Shown in pieces: positions 24,400 through 36,600 of a DNA stretch of 64,000 bases. Position numbers and translations under genes: made by a program. The notes under the pieces were generated by a model, which was given only the letters and a program-made list of their open reading frames with translations, was not told the DNA's origin and did no database searches. The first letter of the stretch is position 1. Every line of letters begins with the position of its first letter. This stretch comes from Dasypus novemcinctus (taxonomy: Eukaryota; Chordata; Mammalia; Cingulata; Dasypodidae): the NCBI RefSeq assembly GCF_030445035.2, contig NC_080696.1, positions 28,533,661-28,597,660 on the forward strand, in the 5' to 3' direction.

Positions 24400-26400
24400 T
24401 TAATCCCAGTTACAATGCCCCTTTGATTATTCTCCCTACTCCTAGCCCTGACCCTCCCCTGGTCCCAGGTTGGCATCACAGAGTGTGAGCCATTATTGAA
24501 AAGGTGTGAATGGGGGCCCATGTCAATACCACATTAGTATATCATAACCATTACACCTGCAAGGGCCATATAGCTGCCTGCCAGTTTCAAGGAATCTCCT
24601 ATAGTGTCTGTAACATATCTGGTCAAATAATCTGCTATGACCCCAAACCTCCAACAGTCTCCCATAAATGGGAAATAAGGGTGCGTAATCAAAATGGGGA
24701 GCTACTTAGCTCTACCCCAGCCACTAGCCAGAACCAATGAGTGTCCCTCCTATTTGATGCTTGCCAAGTTATAGACTCTGGGATACCATGGAACACCAAT
24801 TGTGGAGGGCTTAGCAGGGAGCAAAAATATACTCATAACAATAAGTATATGTGTGCTCCAGAAATGAAAAGTGCAGTCCAAGGGGGGCCTTCTGGTGTAA
24901 ATGCATAGGTGCATACTACTGCCCCTACTGGTCCTGTGTCACCTGGGCCACGTGGAACACAGATGCAACTAAACAGTCATCCTCACCAAAGGAATGGCCC
25001 TGGCTGTTTATGCTGTCATTGTAACCACTTAAACCTCACCATCCTTAAACCTTAACCCCGACAGACTCAGGGAGTCCAAACGAGTCTCTGCATTGATGGT
25101 AGAGGAATAGACCCAGGAGACTACATCTGGGTTGCGTATTCGGAATACCCACTCAAAAGTAAAGGCCATTCTGTGTTCCACTCCTTCTATGAAGAAATGG
25201 AAAAGCCCTTTTCCATTCTACAAGGAGTGAGAAACCTCTTCATAAGCCTAGCTGAAGTAGTAGGGGCAGCTTAAATGTCTCCTTGTGCTATGTATGTGGA
25301 GGTACTAATATGGAAGACCAACGACCCTGGGAAACTAGAGAACACAATTACAGCCAAACATATAATGAAACTGGCCTCTCAGCTATCCCCTGAGATAGCA
25401 TGTGGCCCTTGTAAACTTCTGTCATAGGAAAATATTGTGCTTCAAGGGCCTGCCTAAACTCTTCTATATCTGTTGGAAACCTAACATGTACAGGGGGAGA
25501 ATTCCAAAATTATACCACCAATATAACAGAGCCTTGGGGAACATGGAATGAATCTGACCTCACTCTCATAAATTGTACTTTCCCCAAATTAATCACAGTG
25601 TGGAACTCCACTGCAAAAGGCCCCTTTAATGCCCCAAATGGTCTGTACTGGATTTGTGGGAAAGTTGCATTCTGAGAACTTCCCCAAAACTGGTGTGGTA
25701 CTTGTATGCTCAGTACAATAGAACCCTCCTTCTTCCTCATTCCCTTAATGGAAGGGAAAGAGCTAAGCCAGTCAGTGTATCAAAATATAAGAAAGGGCTG
25801 TCGTTACCTGGAGAGGTGAAGAATGGCCCCCTGAATGTGTAATCCGGTACTATGTGGGCCAGCATCTCAGGCAGAGGATGACATGTGAAGTTACTGAACC
25901 CTTATCTATATGCTAAACTGAATCATCCACTTGCAAGCCATGGTGGAAATAATAACTAATGAAACTGCCCATGCTCTAAACCTACTAGCCCAACAGCAAA
26001 CTAAATTCAGAAATGCTATCTGCAAAACCATCTCACCCTAGACTATCTCCTGGCAGCTAAAGGGGGAGTTTGTGGAAAATTCAATCTCTCTAACTGCTAC
26101 CTTGAACTAGACAGCACTGGAAAGGTTATTGATGAAATTACAAGCAAAATGGTAAAAATTGCTCATGTTCCAGTCCAGAGCTGAAATGGGTGGAATTTAA
26201 GTAATCCCATTGGAAGCTGGCAGCCAATAGTAAACAATTTCAAGTTTCTACTGGGAATAATTGCCTTCATCATAGGAGGATGCACCATACTTCCTTGCCT
26301 CCTCCCTTTCATCATAAACAGAATGTGCACAAAACAGGCAGACAGCTGCCCATCTCATGGCAGTATATACATACCAGTCAGTCCAGAGAGACTCTGACAA
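24400..26400 (+). pseudogene. env: ERV-B envelope remnant
   Basis: The surface part (about 24,420-25,900) is fragmented; one open piece at 24510-24740 is cysteine-rich. The transmembrane part is better preserved. It has a heptad-like stretch [13 protein letters not shown] near 25,985, then [15 protein letters not shown] at about 26,040-26,082, which resembles the immunosuppressive-type region of gamma/type-D envelopes. A cysteine pair follows eight residues apart (26071 and 26095), where one cysteine of the usual paired motif is absent. A hydrophobic membrane span, LLGIIAFIIGG, lies near 26,246-26,280 with a short tail after it. Stops and shifts upstream prevent a full product. Confidence 0.82.
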
Positions 26401-26436
26401 TAGTGATGCCAAAGCTTAATAACCTTAAGCAGGCAT

Positions 26437-26447
26437 CAAAGGAGGGA
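26437..26447 (+). other. Polypurine tract of ERV-B
   Basis: The purine run AAAGGAGGGAA immediately precedes the 3' LTR, as in ERV-A at 6415. Confidence 0.75.
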
Positions 26448-26871
26448 AATAATATTGCCTGTGCATAGATTCAAACTTATTTCATATCCAAATATGTCTA
26501 GAAAACCAATTGAGAAGTATAAATTCTATAAGCTTTGGATATTCAGAAAGGATGTAAGCCAAATGTGGCAAGCCTACCTGAATATGGGGGATATGTGTTA
26601 AATCAAGCTTACCTGGAGGAAATAACCTATCTAATACTCATGTAAAACACTTGAAGAAACTAACAAAAAGTCCTTTTGCATACAACCACCATTAGACCCC
26701 CCACTCTTATTTCTTCTGTATAAAAGGAATCCAAAAATTCTACTAGGCATTCAGTTTTTATTAGCACAGGAGTCTGCCAAGTCCAGCTGGTTGAAATAAA
26801 CCACCTTGCTTCCCAGAGTTCTCATGTCCTGGCCTTTGTTACTGCATACACCTGACTTCTCTGCTACTACA
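26448..26871 (+). repeat. 3' LTR of ERV-B
   Basis: The 424-bp LTR aligns to the 5' LTR at 16835-17710 without the SINE. TATAAAA is at 26719-26725 and AATAAA at 26795-26800. The opening TG is mutated to AA. It ends CTGCTACTACA. Confidence 0.9.
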
Positions 26872-27465
26872 CCTTCTTGCCAAGGACCAGCTGTGTAGGT
26901 ACAACCACAGGTACTGGTACTCCTGAGTGCTAAGGAGACACACAGTCTATGTTCACATCTGATGACTCCAGATTTCAGTGCCCTGCCAGTGGGTCCTACT
27001 TTGGAATTTGTGCTCCTGAGTGTGATGGAGTTGGACTCAGATGTGACTTTCTACACATGCCTCTTCTGTCACTTTGACTGAAGCTGTGTTTGGCACTGGG
27101 GTTTGTGTATACTCAGGAGTCTTGAATCTCTGGACTGCCCATGTGCCAGCTGGGTCCTGAGCCTCAGCAGAGTTACAAAACCTACTCTCCAGTTCATTGG
27201 ACTTACTCAGGTGAGCTAAGAGGAAGATGAAGATGGTCACCCACCACACCAGGGAAGTGAGAGTATCTATACCTGCAGACAGGAGAATGACACCCTCCAA
27301 CCATGTGGGGTCAAAGCCCCCTCTTCACTGAGAGTTGGAGTGGACATAATCAACCCAGGGTCCACAGGATGGAGGAATAAATTATATGTTAGAGTGGACT
27401 TACTGGTATTCTACTATAGAACTACTGTGACTCTAGTGATGGAAGTTTCTGGTTTTCAGTTTTTG
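26872..27465 (+). mobile_element. L1-type 3' UTR repeat fragment
   Basis: This shares long stretches with 38,445-38,663, 55,860-56,420 and parts of 34,116-34,874, for example TTGGAATTTGTGCTCCTGAG and CTGGGTCCTGAGCCTCAGCA. I take the family to be a xenarthran L1 3' untranslated region; the name is inferred. It forms the 3' flank of ERV-B. Confidence 0.6.
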
Positions 27466-28178
27466 GTGTTTTAAAGGATGTTTACTGCTTTGTGCTTTTC
27501 ATTGCTTTCCTTTTTTTGTTTTTCATAAAGACATAGTTTATTTCCCCTTGAAATTCCAGATAAACGTTACTAAGTTGACACATGATATATTAAAGGAACG
27601 ATTCAGAATAGACTAAAGAAGAATTTTACAAGCTGGAGTGTCTAGAGCTTGCAACAGCCTTCAGGATCAAATAACCATGACCTCCTCCCATCCAGGGAGA
27701 TAACAGTTTCCTCTAAAGCATTTAGTCAAGGGTTGATTAAGTGTGCAGGAGGCATAACAAAAGTAGGCTGATGAGCTATCAAAAGATCATCATCCCTATT
27801 ACCAGTAATAACACATTAGTTAAATTACAATGCAAACAGTATACATAAAAATACCCTTCTACTTTTGTAATTTTCAGGCCTCCCCTGCCCCAATACCAAA
27901 CAGATAACAGATGACAACAAACACCCACCCTGCCCTTGATTCAACAGGATATACTAGTACCTGTGCAATCATAAATGAAACTTGTTGTTTTTACATTAAC
28001 AGAACTGGTCAGGTAAAAGAAAATCTTAAAATCCTAAGAAAAATATAGAAATCATTCAGAAAACCCGAAATAATAACTATGAAAATCAATCACGGTTATC
28101 CTCATTCCTTTTTTATTTTTCTTCACCCATAAAATCAACCCTTTTACCCTTATAACATCATTATTAACAGTATTGCTG
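27466..28178 (+). other. Unassigned spacer
   Basis: AT-rich sequence without recognisable genes or repeats. Several pyrimidine and A runs are present. Confidence 0.4.
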
Positions 28179-28187
28179 CTGCTGCTT

Positions 28188-28557
28188 TTTTAAAAAATGT
28201 ATTTATTTTCTTTATTTAATTCCACCCTCCTCCCCCGGTTGTCTGTTCTCTGTGTCTATTTGCTGCGTCTTGTTTCTTTGTCCACTTCTGTTGTTGTGTG
28301 TGGCACAGGAAGTGTGGGCGGTGCCATTCCTGGACAGGCTGCACTTTCTTTCACGCTGGGCGGCTCTCCTTACCGATGCACTCCTTGTGCGTGGGGCTCC
28401 CCTACGCGGGGTACACCCCTGTGTGGTGTGGCACTCCTTGCGCGCATCAGCACTGCACATGGGCCAGCTCCACACGAGTCAAGCAGGCCCGGGGTTTGAA
28501 CTGCGGACCTCCCATGTGGTAGACGGACGCCCTACCCACTGGACCAAGTCCATTTTC
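28188..28557 (-). mobile_element. DAS-type SINE 5, minus strand
   Basis: The reverse complement carries the family head (near 28557) and A-rich tail (near 28188). A 9-bp target duplication CTGCTGCTT lies at 28179-28187 and 28558-28566. It sits in the envelope remnant of the next ERV. Confidence 0.92.
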
Positions 28558-28726
28558 CTGCTGCTTCTTTTTGATCCTGGTCTCTTACAGCTTCTTGTCC
28601 AATTCATACACCAAATCATACAGCCAATAACCCAGGAATATGTAAATAGTGTCTCTCTGCTACATGAACAACAATATCAATGCCTATGGGACCTAAAACC
28701 ACAGCCTACTATACAGGATGGATGAG
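28558..28726 (+). pseudogene. env: ERV-C envelope C-terminal tail
   Basis: After the SINE, an open frame continues as LLQLLVQFIHQIIQPITQ and reaches a stop at 28723-28725, about 130 bp before an LTR. Position and hydrophobic-to-amphipathic composition fit the membrane-proximal and cytoplasmic tail of a class I ERV envelope. The upstream envelope is not recognisable. The assignment rests mainly on position next to the LTR. Confidence 0.5.
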
Positions 28727-28810
28727 AACTTCTTTTCTCTGCCCCTTGACAGCAGGAAGTAGCCAGACAGAACCAACACCCCAAATCCCCTCACCCTCTG
28801 ATCCTTCCCA

Positions 28811-28836
28811 TATATATATATATATATATATATATA
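28811..28836. repeat. (TA)n microsatellite
   Basis: Thirteen TA dinucleotides lie just upstream of the ERV-C LTR, probably replacing part of the original PPT-proximal sequence. Confidence 0.97.
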
Positions 28837-28852
28837 AACAAAGAATTAGGAA

Positions 28853-29441
28853 TGTTAGAGATTTGCAATAATTAACAAGCTGTAGCTCAATTTCCCCTGA
28901 TATGCATTGGGAAAAGGCAAACCCCCTCCCCTGGGTCTGAGGGCATAGCATGGTACTTTCCCACAGCCTAAAGAAATCTCATAGAGACAGGAATAAAGGG
29001 AGATAGAGATCTTCACCATCTGCATATCAGAGGTAGATGGAGATCTTTACTATCTCTACCTGATATCAGAGGGAGAGGGAGATGGAAGTCTTCAATATTT
29101 ACATATCTTTTAATCCCTACAGATGAAAAAAAAAATCTGCTCCTGCAGCATTCCAAAAAGCCGTAAACGCCCTCAACCCTTTCCCACTACCGCACTCAGA
29201 CCCTCAATCCCCCTCCCACGAACTATCAATTCCCCTCCTAGGAAAGTTCTGTATAAATTCAAGTCCCCCCCAATTCCAGAATTGCACTGAAGCCTCTCTT
29301 CAGACCCCCACCATGTTGGTTGGGGGAGGGCTGAAGTCTGTTTTTCAGACCCCCTCCATTGGGAGAGCTTCTCAATAAATTATTTTTCTGCCTGTGGTCA
29401 ATCAGTCTCCATGTCCGAGTGAATGCCATTTTTCTCCAACA
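28853..29441 (+). repeat. LTR of ERV-C
   Basis: A 589-bp block starts TGTTAGAG and ends CTCCAACA. TATAAA is at 29252-29257 and AATAAA at 29374-29379. A CT-rich U3 contains GAGATAGAGATC-type short repeats near 29000-29090. It is unrelated in sequence to the ERV-A and ERV-B LTRs. Confidence 0.72.
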
Positions 29442-30299
29442 GTAATATTAACAGTTCCTTCTATAATAACATAAGGAGGCATACAGGCCTGAAGTCTGTA
29501 AGTAGGCTCAAACTGCTAGTTTGCAGTTCCAGGATCTGTAATGAGAATAATATGATGTGTGGCAGCTACCAATTGCCACAGTTCTCAATGAAGTATTTTA
29601 ACCTCCAACCATAACTACATATTTCCCCCTCTTTGTTTTTGCAAAGTACTGAATATAGCTTGGGTGGTTTCTTGTTGTATTATTCCCCAGAGGGTTTGTA
29701 GCATGCTGCTGAGGGCTCATCCCTTTCAAGACCAGGAGGGAACCAATGTCATAGTCACTGAAGTGAGCATGAAGAACACTCATGGATGATGTTTATGAGT
29801 TGTTGGTAGGTAACAGGCAACAGGAACTGCTGGGCTAGGCACCATAAGGTTTGGTACTCATGATGTTCACTTTTTTGGTGGAACCACTTTGCCTCTTCTC
29901 AGGTTTTTTTGCCACCAGGCCAGGACAGATGGTTGAGCTATGCACACAGCCTTGGGGAGGCACTGCAAAAGACCATTGTTGACTTTTCTGCAGATAGGAG
30001 AATGTGGGCTGACTTGATTTCCCTAAGAAGATATTAGTAAGTTTTTAAAAAAAGTAATAATAATATAAGTGGATATTAATTTCTTCAAACAAACTAACAA
30101 TATTTGGGGCTGTGGCATACAGCAGTGGTATTATTTAATTTATGATAAAAGGTTGTTTGGTGACACATACTATTTTTAATAATAATTAAAATGATGACTA
30201 ACACATTATAATTTTATCTAATATGGTAAAACACTATTCAATTTGCAGGAATTCTATACACTCTTTAAGTATTTATTTACATGAACTTTTTACTCATAC
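29442..30299 (+). other. Unassigned; possible minus-strand ERV end
   Basis: No gene recognised. On the minus strand 29,622-29,640 reads as an A-run then GAGGGGGAAA, like a PPT, followed by TGTAGTTATGG. Sequence 29,442-29,620 could then be part of a minus-strand LTR and the minus-strand open frame at 29,598-29,783 its internal tail. This is tentative. Confidence 0.3.
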
Positions 30300-30606
30300 T
30301 GATGTAGGCTATGGATGGGGGGTCTATTCATGTCTTCACATATAATCTCTGTTGTATGTGTCTTGAGGTATGGATTTGGGACAATGAAAACTGCAGCCCT
30401 ACCCTTGGAAACACTGACAACTGTAGTCCAAAAAACATTTTAGCAATGCAACCTCTACAAACTTTAAATATACAGGGAAAATGAAAACATTATGTGCTAA
30501 AAGCTTACCAGGAAAGTTTGAAGTCCATGCTAAAAGCTTATCTAAGATGTGGAAGACATATATTAATACAAGCTTATTGAGCACTAAAACAAAGGACCAT
30601 TTGGCC
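30300..30606 (+). repeat. Truncated LTR of the ERV-A family
   Basis: The sequence starts TGATGTAGGCTATGG and follows the ERV-A 3' LTR (6427 onward) through GGACCATTTGGCC. It stops abruptly about 170 bp short of the LTR end, before the TATA box. The first repeat unit of the array begins at the break. Confidence 0.85.
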
Positions 30607-33600
30607 CTCTGAGGCAACAAACCAGCATTAGGTGATGCATATTTGCAAGCAATTTGCAGATATAAAACACTGACTCAGAAGCTTGCTCAGGCGCAATGGG
30701 GGGTATCCACTCCTGCCATTATAAGCCCAGTCATACAAAGGATTATACTCAGCTCTCATGATTAGATCTGAGTTTTTGTCAATAAAAATGTTGTGGTTCA
30801 TGTTTTAATTTCACGTAGTACCTGCTGGCAAAATCATATTTTTTGAAAATGCTGACATTTGAATACTCGGCACCATGTGCCATCTACTCAAAGGATGGCA
30901 TAACCTAAAAAGAGCTGAGGCTTGCACCCAGGTGGACGCGGCAGGATCCTGAGTATATTCGAAGGTAGGAAAGCAGCCAGAGAGAAAGCACAGAGATGCT
31001 GAATGTGAGGTGTCAGGGATGGAGCTCTGACTGATAAAGCAGGGAGGCTGGAGGGCCCCGCCTTGCATTAAGTTATGCATGCTCAAGTGGCCACGGGCAG
31101 GGAAACCAGGGCAGCTCTGTCTCTCCCCATCAGCCGAGTCCCTCAGCCTCGGTGGGTGAGCCACATGGTGGTGACTGCCAGGGCGGTGCTGCAGCCCCAC
31201 CTTCCCAACTGTTCACTTGGCACCACTGCTGCCCACTTGCCTCCATGTCCCAGTGTTCCTGGAACCTGCCTCCTCAGGGCACCAAACCTCCAACCCTCTC
31301 CCTCAGACAGGCGGGAGCAGCCTGGGGCTAAAGAGAACAATGAGGATGAGGAGAGGTGTGGAGGCTCCACCCTGTGAGGTGGGAGGCCTCGGGGCACACC
31401 TTGGGCTGACCTGGGCCTCAGGGCAGATACTGCCAGAGAAATGGGGGCAGCTCTGTCCCAGTCAGCCCTTCAGCACTCAGGGCAGCAGGGCAGCATGACA
31501 GTGGCTTCCCATAATTCCCCGAGGCTGCAAGCACCACCAGCAGCTGCAGCCACTGGGCACTAAACCTCTCTCCCTTTGGCACAGCAGTCACCCCCGTCCC
31601 TTGGCCCACCAACAGACTCCGTGGTTACCAACTCCCAGCAGGTCAGCAGCTGGATGACCTGTGCCCTTCACTGCTCAGCCCTTCGGCCCCAAGAGCCAGG
31701 CCTTCCGATGGGCTCCAACCAAGCCCATATGTGCTGTGACTGCTTCAGGCTGGCTGTCCTTGCCAACAGCCCTTAGAACAAGGGAGGCCTGTGCAGATGG
31801 AGGGGAAGTAGTGAGAAGAGGCTGAAGAACAGTCGCTGCCTGCAAAAAGGTGGGAGCAGCCCAGGAGGGCCTCGCCAACACGGTGCAGGACCATCTGCCC
31901 TAGACTGACCCAGCCAGGGGTGTGCTGCTGAGGAGGAATCTCCTCCAAGCCTGGACGGCCAAGGGGGCAAGGCCTCCTCACCAGCTTCTGCAGGGTCTGC
32001 TACAGCCCAGAGGCCTGGGAAAGATCCACTGAGCACTGTCACCCTGCCGACAACCTCCTACATGCAGAGTCTACGTGCCCCCCGGCCCATTCCCCTCTCA
32101 CGGCAGCTTCACCGAGATGCCGGGTGCTGAAGTGAGCCATTTCATCTACCTGCAGGAGGGAAACTGTGAGGACACCGTTTTCTGGGTCAGGAGCAGCTGG
32201 CGACCAGGAGGCCCTCCTAGCTACACCTCCCTGCCTGCCAAGGGCTGCTGCCATTTCCCAAGGGCATACTGAAAAGAGAGCATAGGCCCATGCCTGGAAA
32301 GGCCTCCACCTGCTCCTTCTGTTCCCTGGGCCTGGTCCAGGTGACTGGATCAGGACTTTAACAACTTGCAAAAGGCAATCTACCCAGCAACCCCAGGAAT
32401 TCCCTATAAGCAAAGGGGGATGTCTTGCCCCGGGCTTTGGGCGTGTTGCTACGAGCCTGAGGCACTGAGAGGATTTGACCTTGTTCTGAGGTGTTCATAA
32501 AACCAAGGAGCAGCAACTGGAATCCCTACAAGGCCTGCGGCCCAGCTCGGGGAAGAACAAGCCAGACCGGAGCATTTTCCATCAGTCAACGTGAACATTA
32601 GAAAATGTCAGGCGGCATCATATGCCCTCAGCTGAGGGCCACGGAAAAGGGGACTGGGCTACATCGCATGGGAAAATCCACCTGGCTGGAAGGTCATGGC
32701 TTTCGAAGTGTGACAGAAGTTTCCCGGGGCCTCATCGGCAGATTGCCAGCTGAAGCCACGCAATGGCCTAGAGCACTTCCCTAAAGGCCACGCCTTCCGC
32801 CAGGAGGGGAAGAGCTCTCCGATGAAAAGCACTGTGTGGGAGCACTCCATCCTGAGCACGGCATCCATGCTCTGCCCAGCAAGAGGACATGGAGAAGTCT
32901 GCAACCCCGCTCTTCCCCAACACCCCGCCACCCCTTCACTGTCAGCTCCTCCCGCAACCTGGACCCTCTTAGGCAAGCTCGTGGTGACTGCAGAGCCAGA
33001 AGGTGGCTCTATTCTGAAATGAAAGCCCTAGCCCAGAAAAAGGACCTAAGCCCCAATCGTGAACCCTCATCTCTACCTAATGACAAGTTACTTCTACACT
33101 ACTTTTCCAATAAAGTAGAAAAAGAAAACCGAAGAGGGAAAGAAGGTATTCGGAGACCCTATTTCTGCTAAGAGCGCAATGTACAGGCCATGAAAAGAAT
33201 GACTGTAACTCCACGAAAGCACAAACAGCTGCAGCCATAAATGGGAAAAGGGTTTGAATAGACAAAGCTGCCAAGAACACATACAAACAACTGAAAAGCA
33301 CTTACACAGATGCTCACCATCATTAGCTATGAGAGAAATGCAAATAAGATACCAAAGATAAAGATGAGGTGCTACTTACTACACACATGCTTGAACACTG
33401 CTGTCAGGGGGAAAATGGCTGAGAAGGTGTGGGAAAATGGGCCCCTTGGCCACTACAGGCGGGGAAATTAAAATGCTGCAGCCAGAAAGTTACACACAGA
33501 ATTACCATGGGAGCTGGCAATTCCACCCCTAGGTATACACACCAAAGACTGAAGGCAGGTCCTCAACCAGCTATCTGTATGCCAATATTCATGACAGCAT

Positions 33601-36600
33601 CATTCAGGAGAGGAGTTGCAAAGGGAAGAAACTGGGAGTTATTGCTAAAGGGGCATGAGGTCTGGGTGGGATGATGAAAGGAGTCCGAATAGAGCGGTCA
33701 AAGCTACCCAATATTTTCAATGAACTCAATTGATGTCACCACGTGTCCCACTCACAAGGATTAAAATGATTTTTATGCTAAGAATGTTTTTCCACAATAG
33801 GAAGGAAAAAATCAAGTATGGTCATGACCACATTTATAGAATGAAAGATACAAGCCACATGATCCCCAGCTGTCAAGATGAAAAGACCTGCTCAAGAAGG
33901 AAAGACTTTTCCCTAAGATCACAAGAACAGGCTCAGCAGACCTAACAGCTTTTCTGCAGGAAAGTCCATTATCAAGAAAGGAGAGAGGGAATTTCCTGAA
34001 GAAGGGACAAAACACTTGATCATCAGGTGTGTGGTAAGAGTTTAATAGGGCAAGCCTGTAGGCTACTGAAAGTCACAAATAAAAGGAGAAATACTGCCAT
34101 TAAAAATAGGGGCAGCCTCTTTGGAAATGGTGTTTATGTGTGATGAATCTGGACTCAGATGGGATCTCCCTTCATAAGACTTTCATGCTAATGTGCTGGA
34201 GGTGCAGTTAATGTTGGGGTTTAAGATATATTTAGGGGATTTGAATCTCTGGACTGACAATGTGATAGCCAGGTCCTGAGCCTCAACAGACTCCAGCACC
34301 TACAATCTGATTTATTGGACTTACCACACTCAGCTAAGATGGAGTTGAAGAAGGACAATCACCACACCATGGAGCCTAGAGTGATTACAACTGAAAATGG
34401 GAGGATTGCATCCAGCATCCATGTGGAATCTGAGCCTCCTCTTGACATAGAGGTGCAATGGACACAACCAATCCAATGTCCACATAGAAGAGGTGGCATT
34501 AGATTGGGAAAAGTGGACATGGTGGACGATGGGTATGGGGAAAGGCAGGAAGAGATGAGAGGTGGAGGCGTCTTTGGGACATGGAGCTGCCCTGGATGGT
34601 GCCTCAGAGGTAATCACCAGACATTGTAAATCCTCACAGGGCCCACTGGATGGAATGGAGGAGAGTATGGGCCATGATGTGGACCATTGTCTATGAGGTG
34701 CAGAGGTGCCCAAAGATGTACTTACCAAATCCAATGGATGTGTCATGATGATGGGAACGAGTGTTGTTGGGGGGGGAGAAGGGGGGTGGGGGGGTGGGGT
34801 TGAATGGGACCTCACATATATATTTTTAATGTAATATTATTACAAAGTCAATAAAAAAAATACAAAAAAAAAAAAAAAATAGGGGCAGGTGCCTGGACCT
34901 TTTCCAAAGGAGATACACTACTGAGAAAGAAGCACCCGAGAAGGTGCTAAACATCCCGAGACATCAGGGAAATACAAATAACAAAGGAAGTGCTACTGCT
35001 TCCTTAAAACATGTTGGATAACCACTGAAGTGGATATAGAGTCATCAAAACCCTCACACATTGCAGAGAGAAAGATGAAACGATGGTGAAGCCACTGTGG
35101 ACTCCAAGTTGGTGATGCCTCAATTAGTTAAACATAGAATTTCCACAGGACTTAGCAGTTGCACTCCGACTTTTACACGGAAAGATCAAAAGAGGTATTC
35201 AAACCAAACATTACCCAAGAATGATGTCAGTGTCTACTCACAATAGTCAAACGTGGAAGCAACTCAAATGTCCATCAACGAATGAATCAACTAAATGGTA
35301 TACAGAGGCAACAGAGAACTCTAGAGCTGTAAAAAGGAAGGCAGTTCTGTAAAGAGCTGAAATATGGACGAACCGTGAAAGCGCTGTGCGAACTGAAGTA
35401 AGAGCAAGGAAAAGCACTGCAGAACTGCACCGAAAGCAGCTGGGTAAATGGTGAACTCCACAGAGACAAAATATCGATGACCACACGGATTGGGGCAGGC
35501 GACAGGCAGTAAAGGATTTCCATTTTGTGTGATGGGACATGTCTGGTAATGGTGGAAGGGGAAAAGAGCACAGCATTGTGAAGGTTAACAAGATGACAGT
35601 GTTGTGTGCTGTACTAGTCAGCCAAAGGGGTGCTGATGCACAATTCTACAAGCCTGCTAGTTCCCACAAGAGGTATTGATATCCAGTAGGAGGTTACAGA
35701 TATCAGGCCGCAATGCCTAAGATACTTCCCTCGACAAAGTCTGCTCCCACGTGTTGGAGCAAGAGGACTGGCAACATCAGCCAGGGCGCAGGCTTCCTGG
35801 CTTCCTCTCTTCCCAGGTCTTGCTTCTCTCTGGGCTAAGCACCTGTTTGCTCCACAAGGGCAGCTGTAGGCTATGAGGCTCTCTAGGCGTTGCCTCTCTG
35901 CACAAGGTCAGCTGAAAACAATCAGGAGAAGGGCTCTGCTTCTCGCTCACCGCGGGGATTCTGGCACGTCAAAGGAGCTGTTTCCATTCCTCTGTGTTCT
36001 TCCCTTGCCTCAAGTCCTGTCCTCCCGAGGCTTGCTTCTCTTTCCTCTCTGAGCTGACTTCCCGGGATTCCAGCTAAGGCTTCAGCATCAAACTCCAACT
36101 TTAACTCTGTCCTTTGCCATGCCTTTTCTCTGCCAGTCACCACTGCCCGCGGGATGGGGTCTCCGTGTCCTAGTGATGTGGCCCAATCAAAGCCCTCCTC
36201 ATACCTTAGTCTTTCCCAGGTTCGGATCAGATGACAAACACATTCCGATATCGGTTTTTGGAATTCATCACAATAGCGAACTTCTACATATAATGAAAAT
36301 TGGTTCAAGTGGAGGGAAATGAAGGCAACAGATTATAAGGGGCTTGCTCCTGTTAAGGACAGACTGCTCAGTTGAGCTTATCAAAGAAGAGCTCCAGGCT
36401 TCCTGCCAAGGTCAAACAGGTGGAAAATCACCCTCTATGCATAGATTGCACAGAAGGTATTACAAAGATTACTGCAAGACAGGTAAGAATATATTGAAAG
36501 ATATGGATAAAACACTAACTTGGGAATACCTGAAGTGGAATCTGCTCACATGGGACAGCTCTGATTGTGGAAAAGTTGTGACAGGCAGCCAAAAGAGATT

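Larger units (their letters stand above)
16835..26871 (+). mobile_element. Full-length defective gamma-type provirus (ERV-B)
   Basis: The order is LTR, proline-type primer-binding site, leader, gag, pro, pol, env, PPT, LTR, which is that of a simple class I ERV. All reading frames are broken by stops and frameshifts, and two DAS SINEs have inserted (5' LTR and integrase). The two LTRs differ by clearly more than 10% by eye, so the insertion is old compared with ERV-A. I see no 4-bp target duplication: the flanks are caga and cctt. That could reflect mutation or recombination between proviruses. The solo LTR at 12,590-13,042 belongs to the same LTR family. Confidence 0.9.

Noticed and set aside
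30811..32413. Overlapping open frames in the GC-rich part of unit 1 (up to 129 codons)
   Set aside because: Units 3 and 4 do not keep the same frames or substitutions of a coding pattern; GC-rich sequence yields chance frames.
34330..34815. 161-codon minus-strand frame
   Set aside because: It lies wholly in the A-tailed L1-type insertion, antisense to it, and starts in its G-rich tract.
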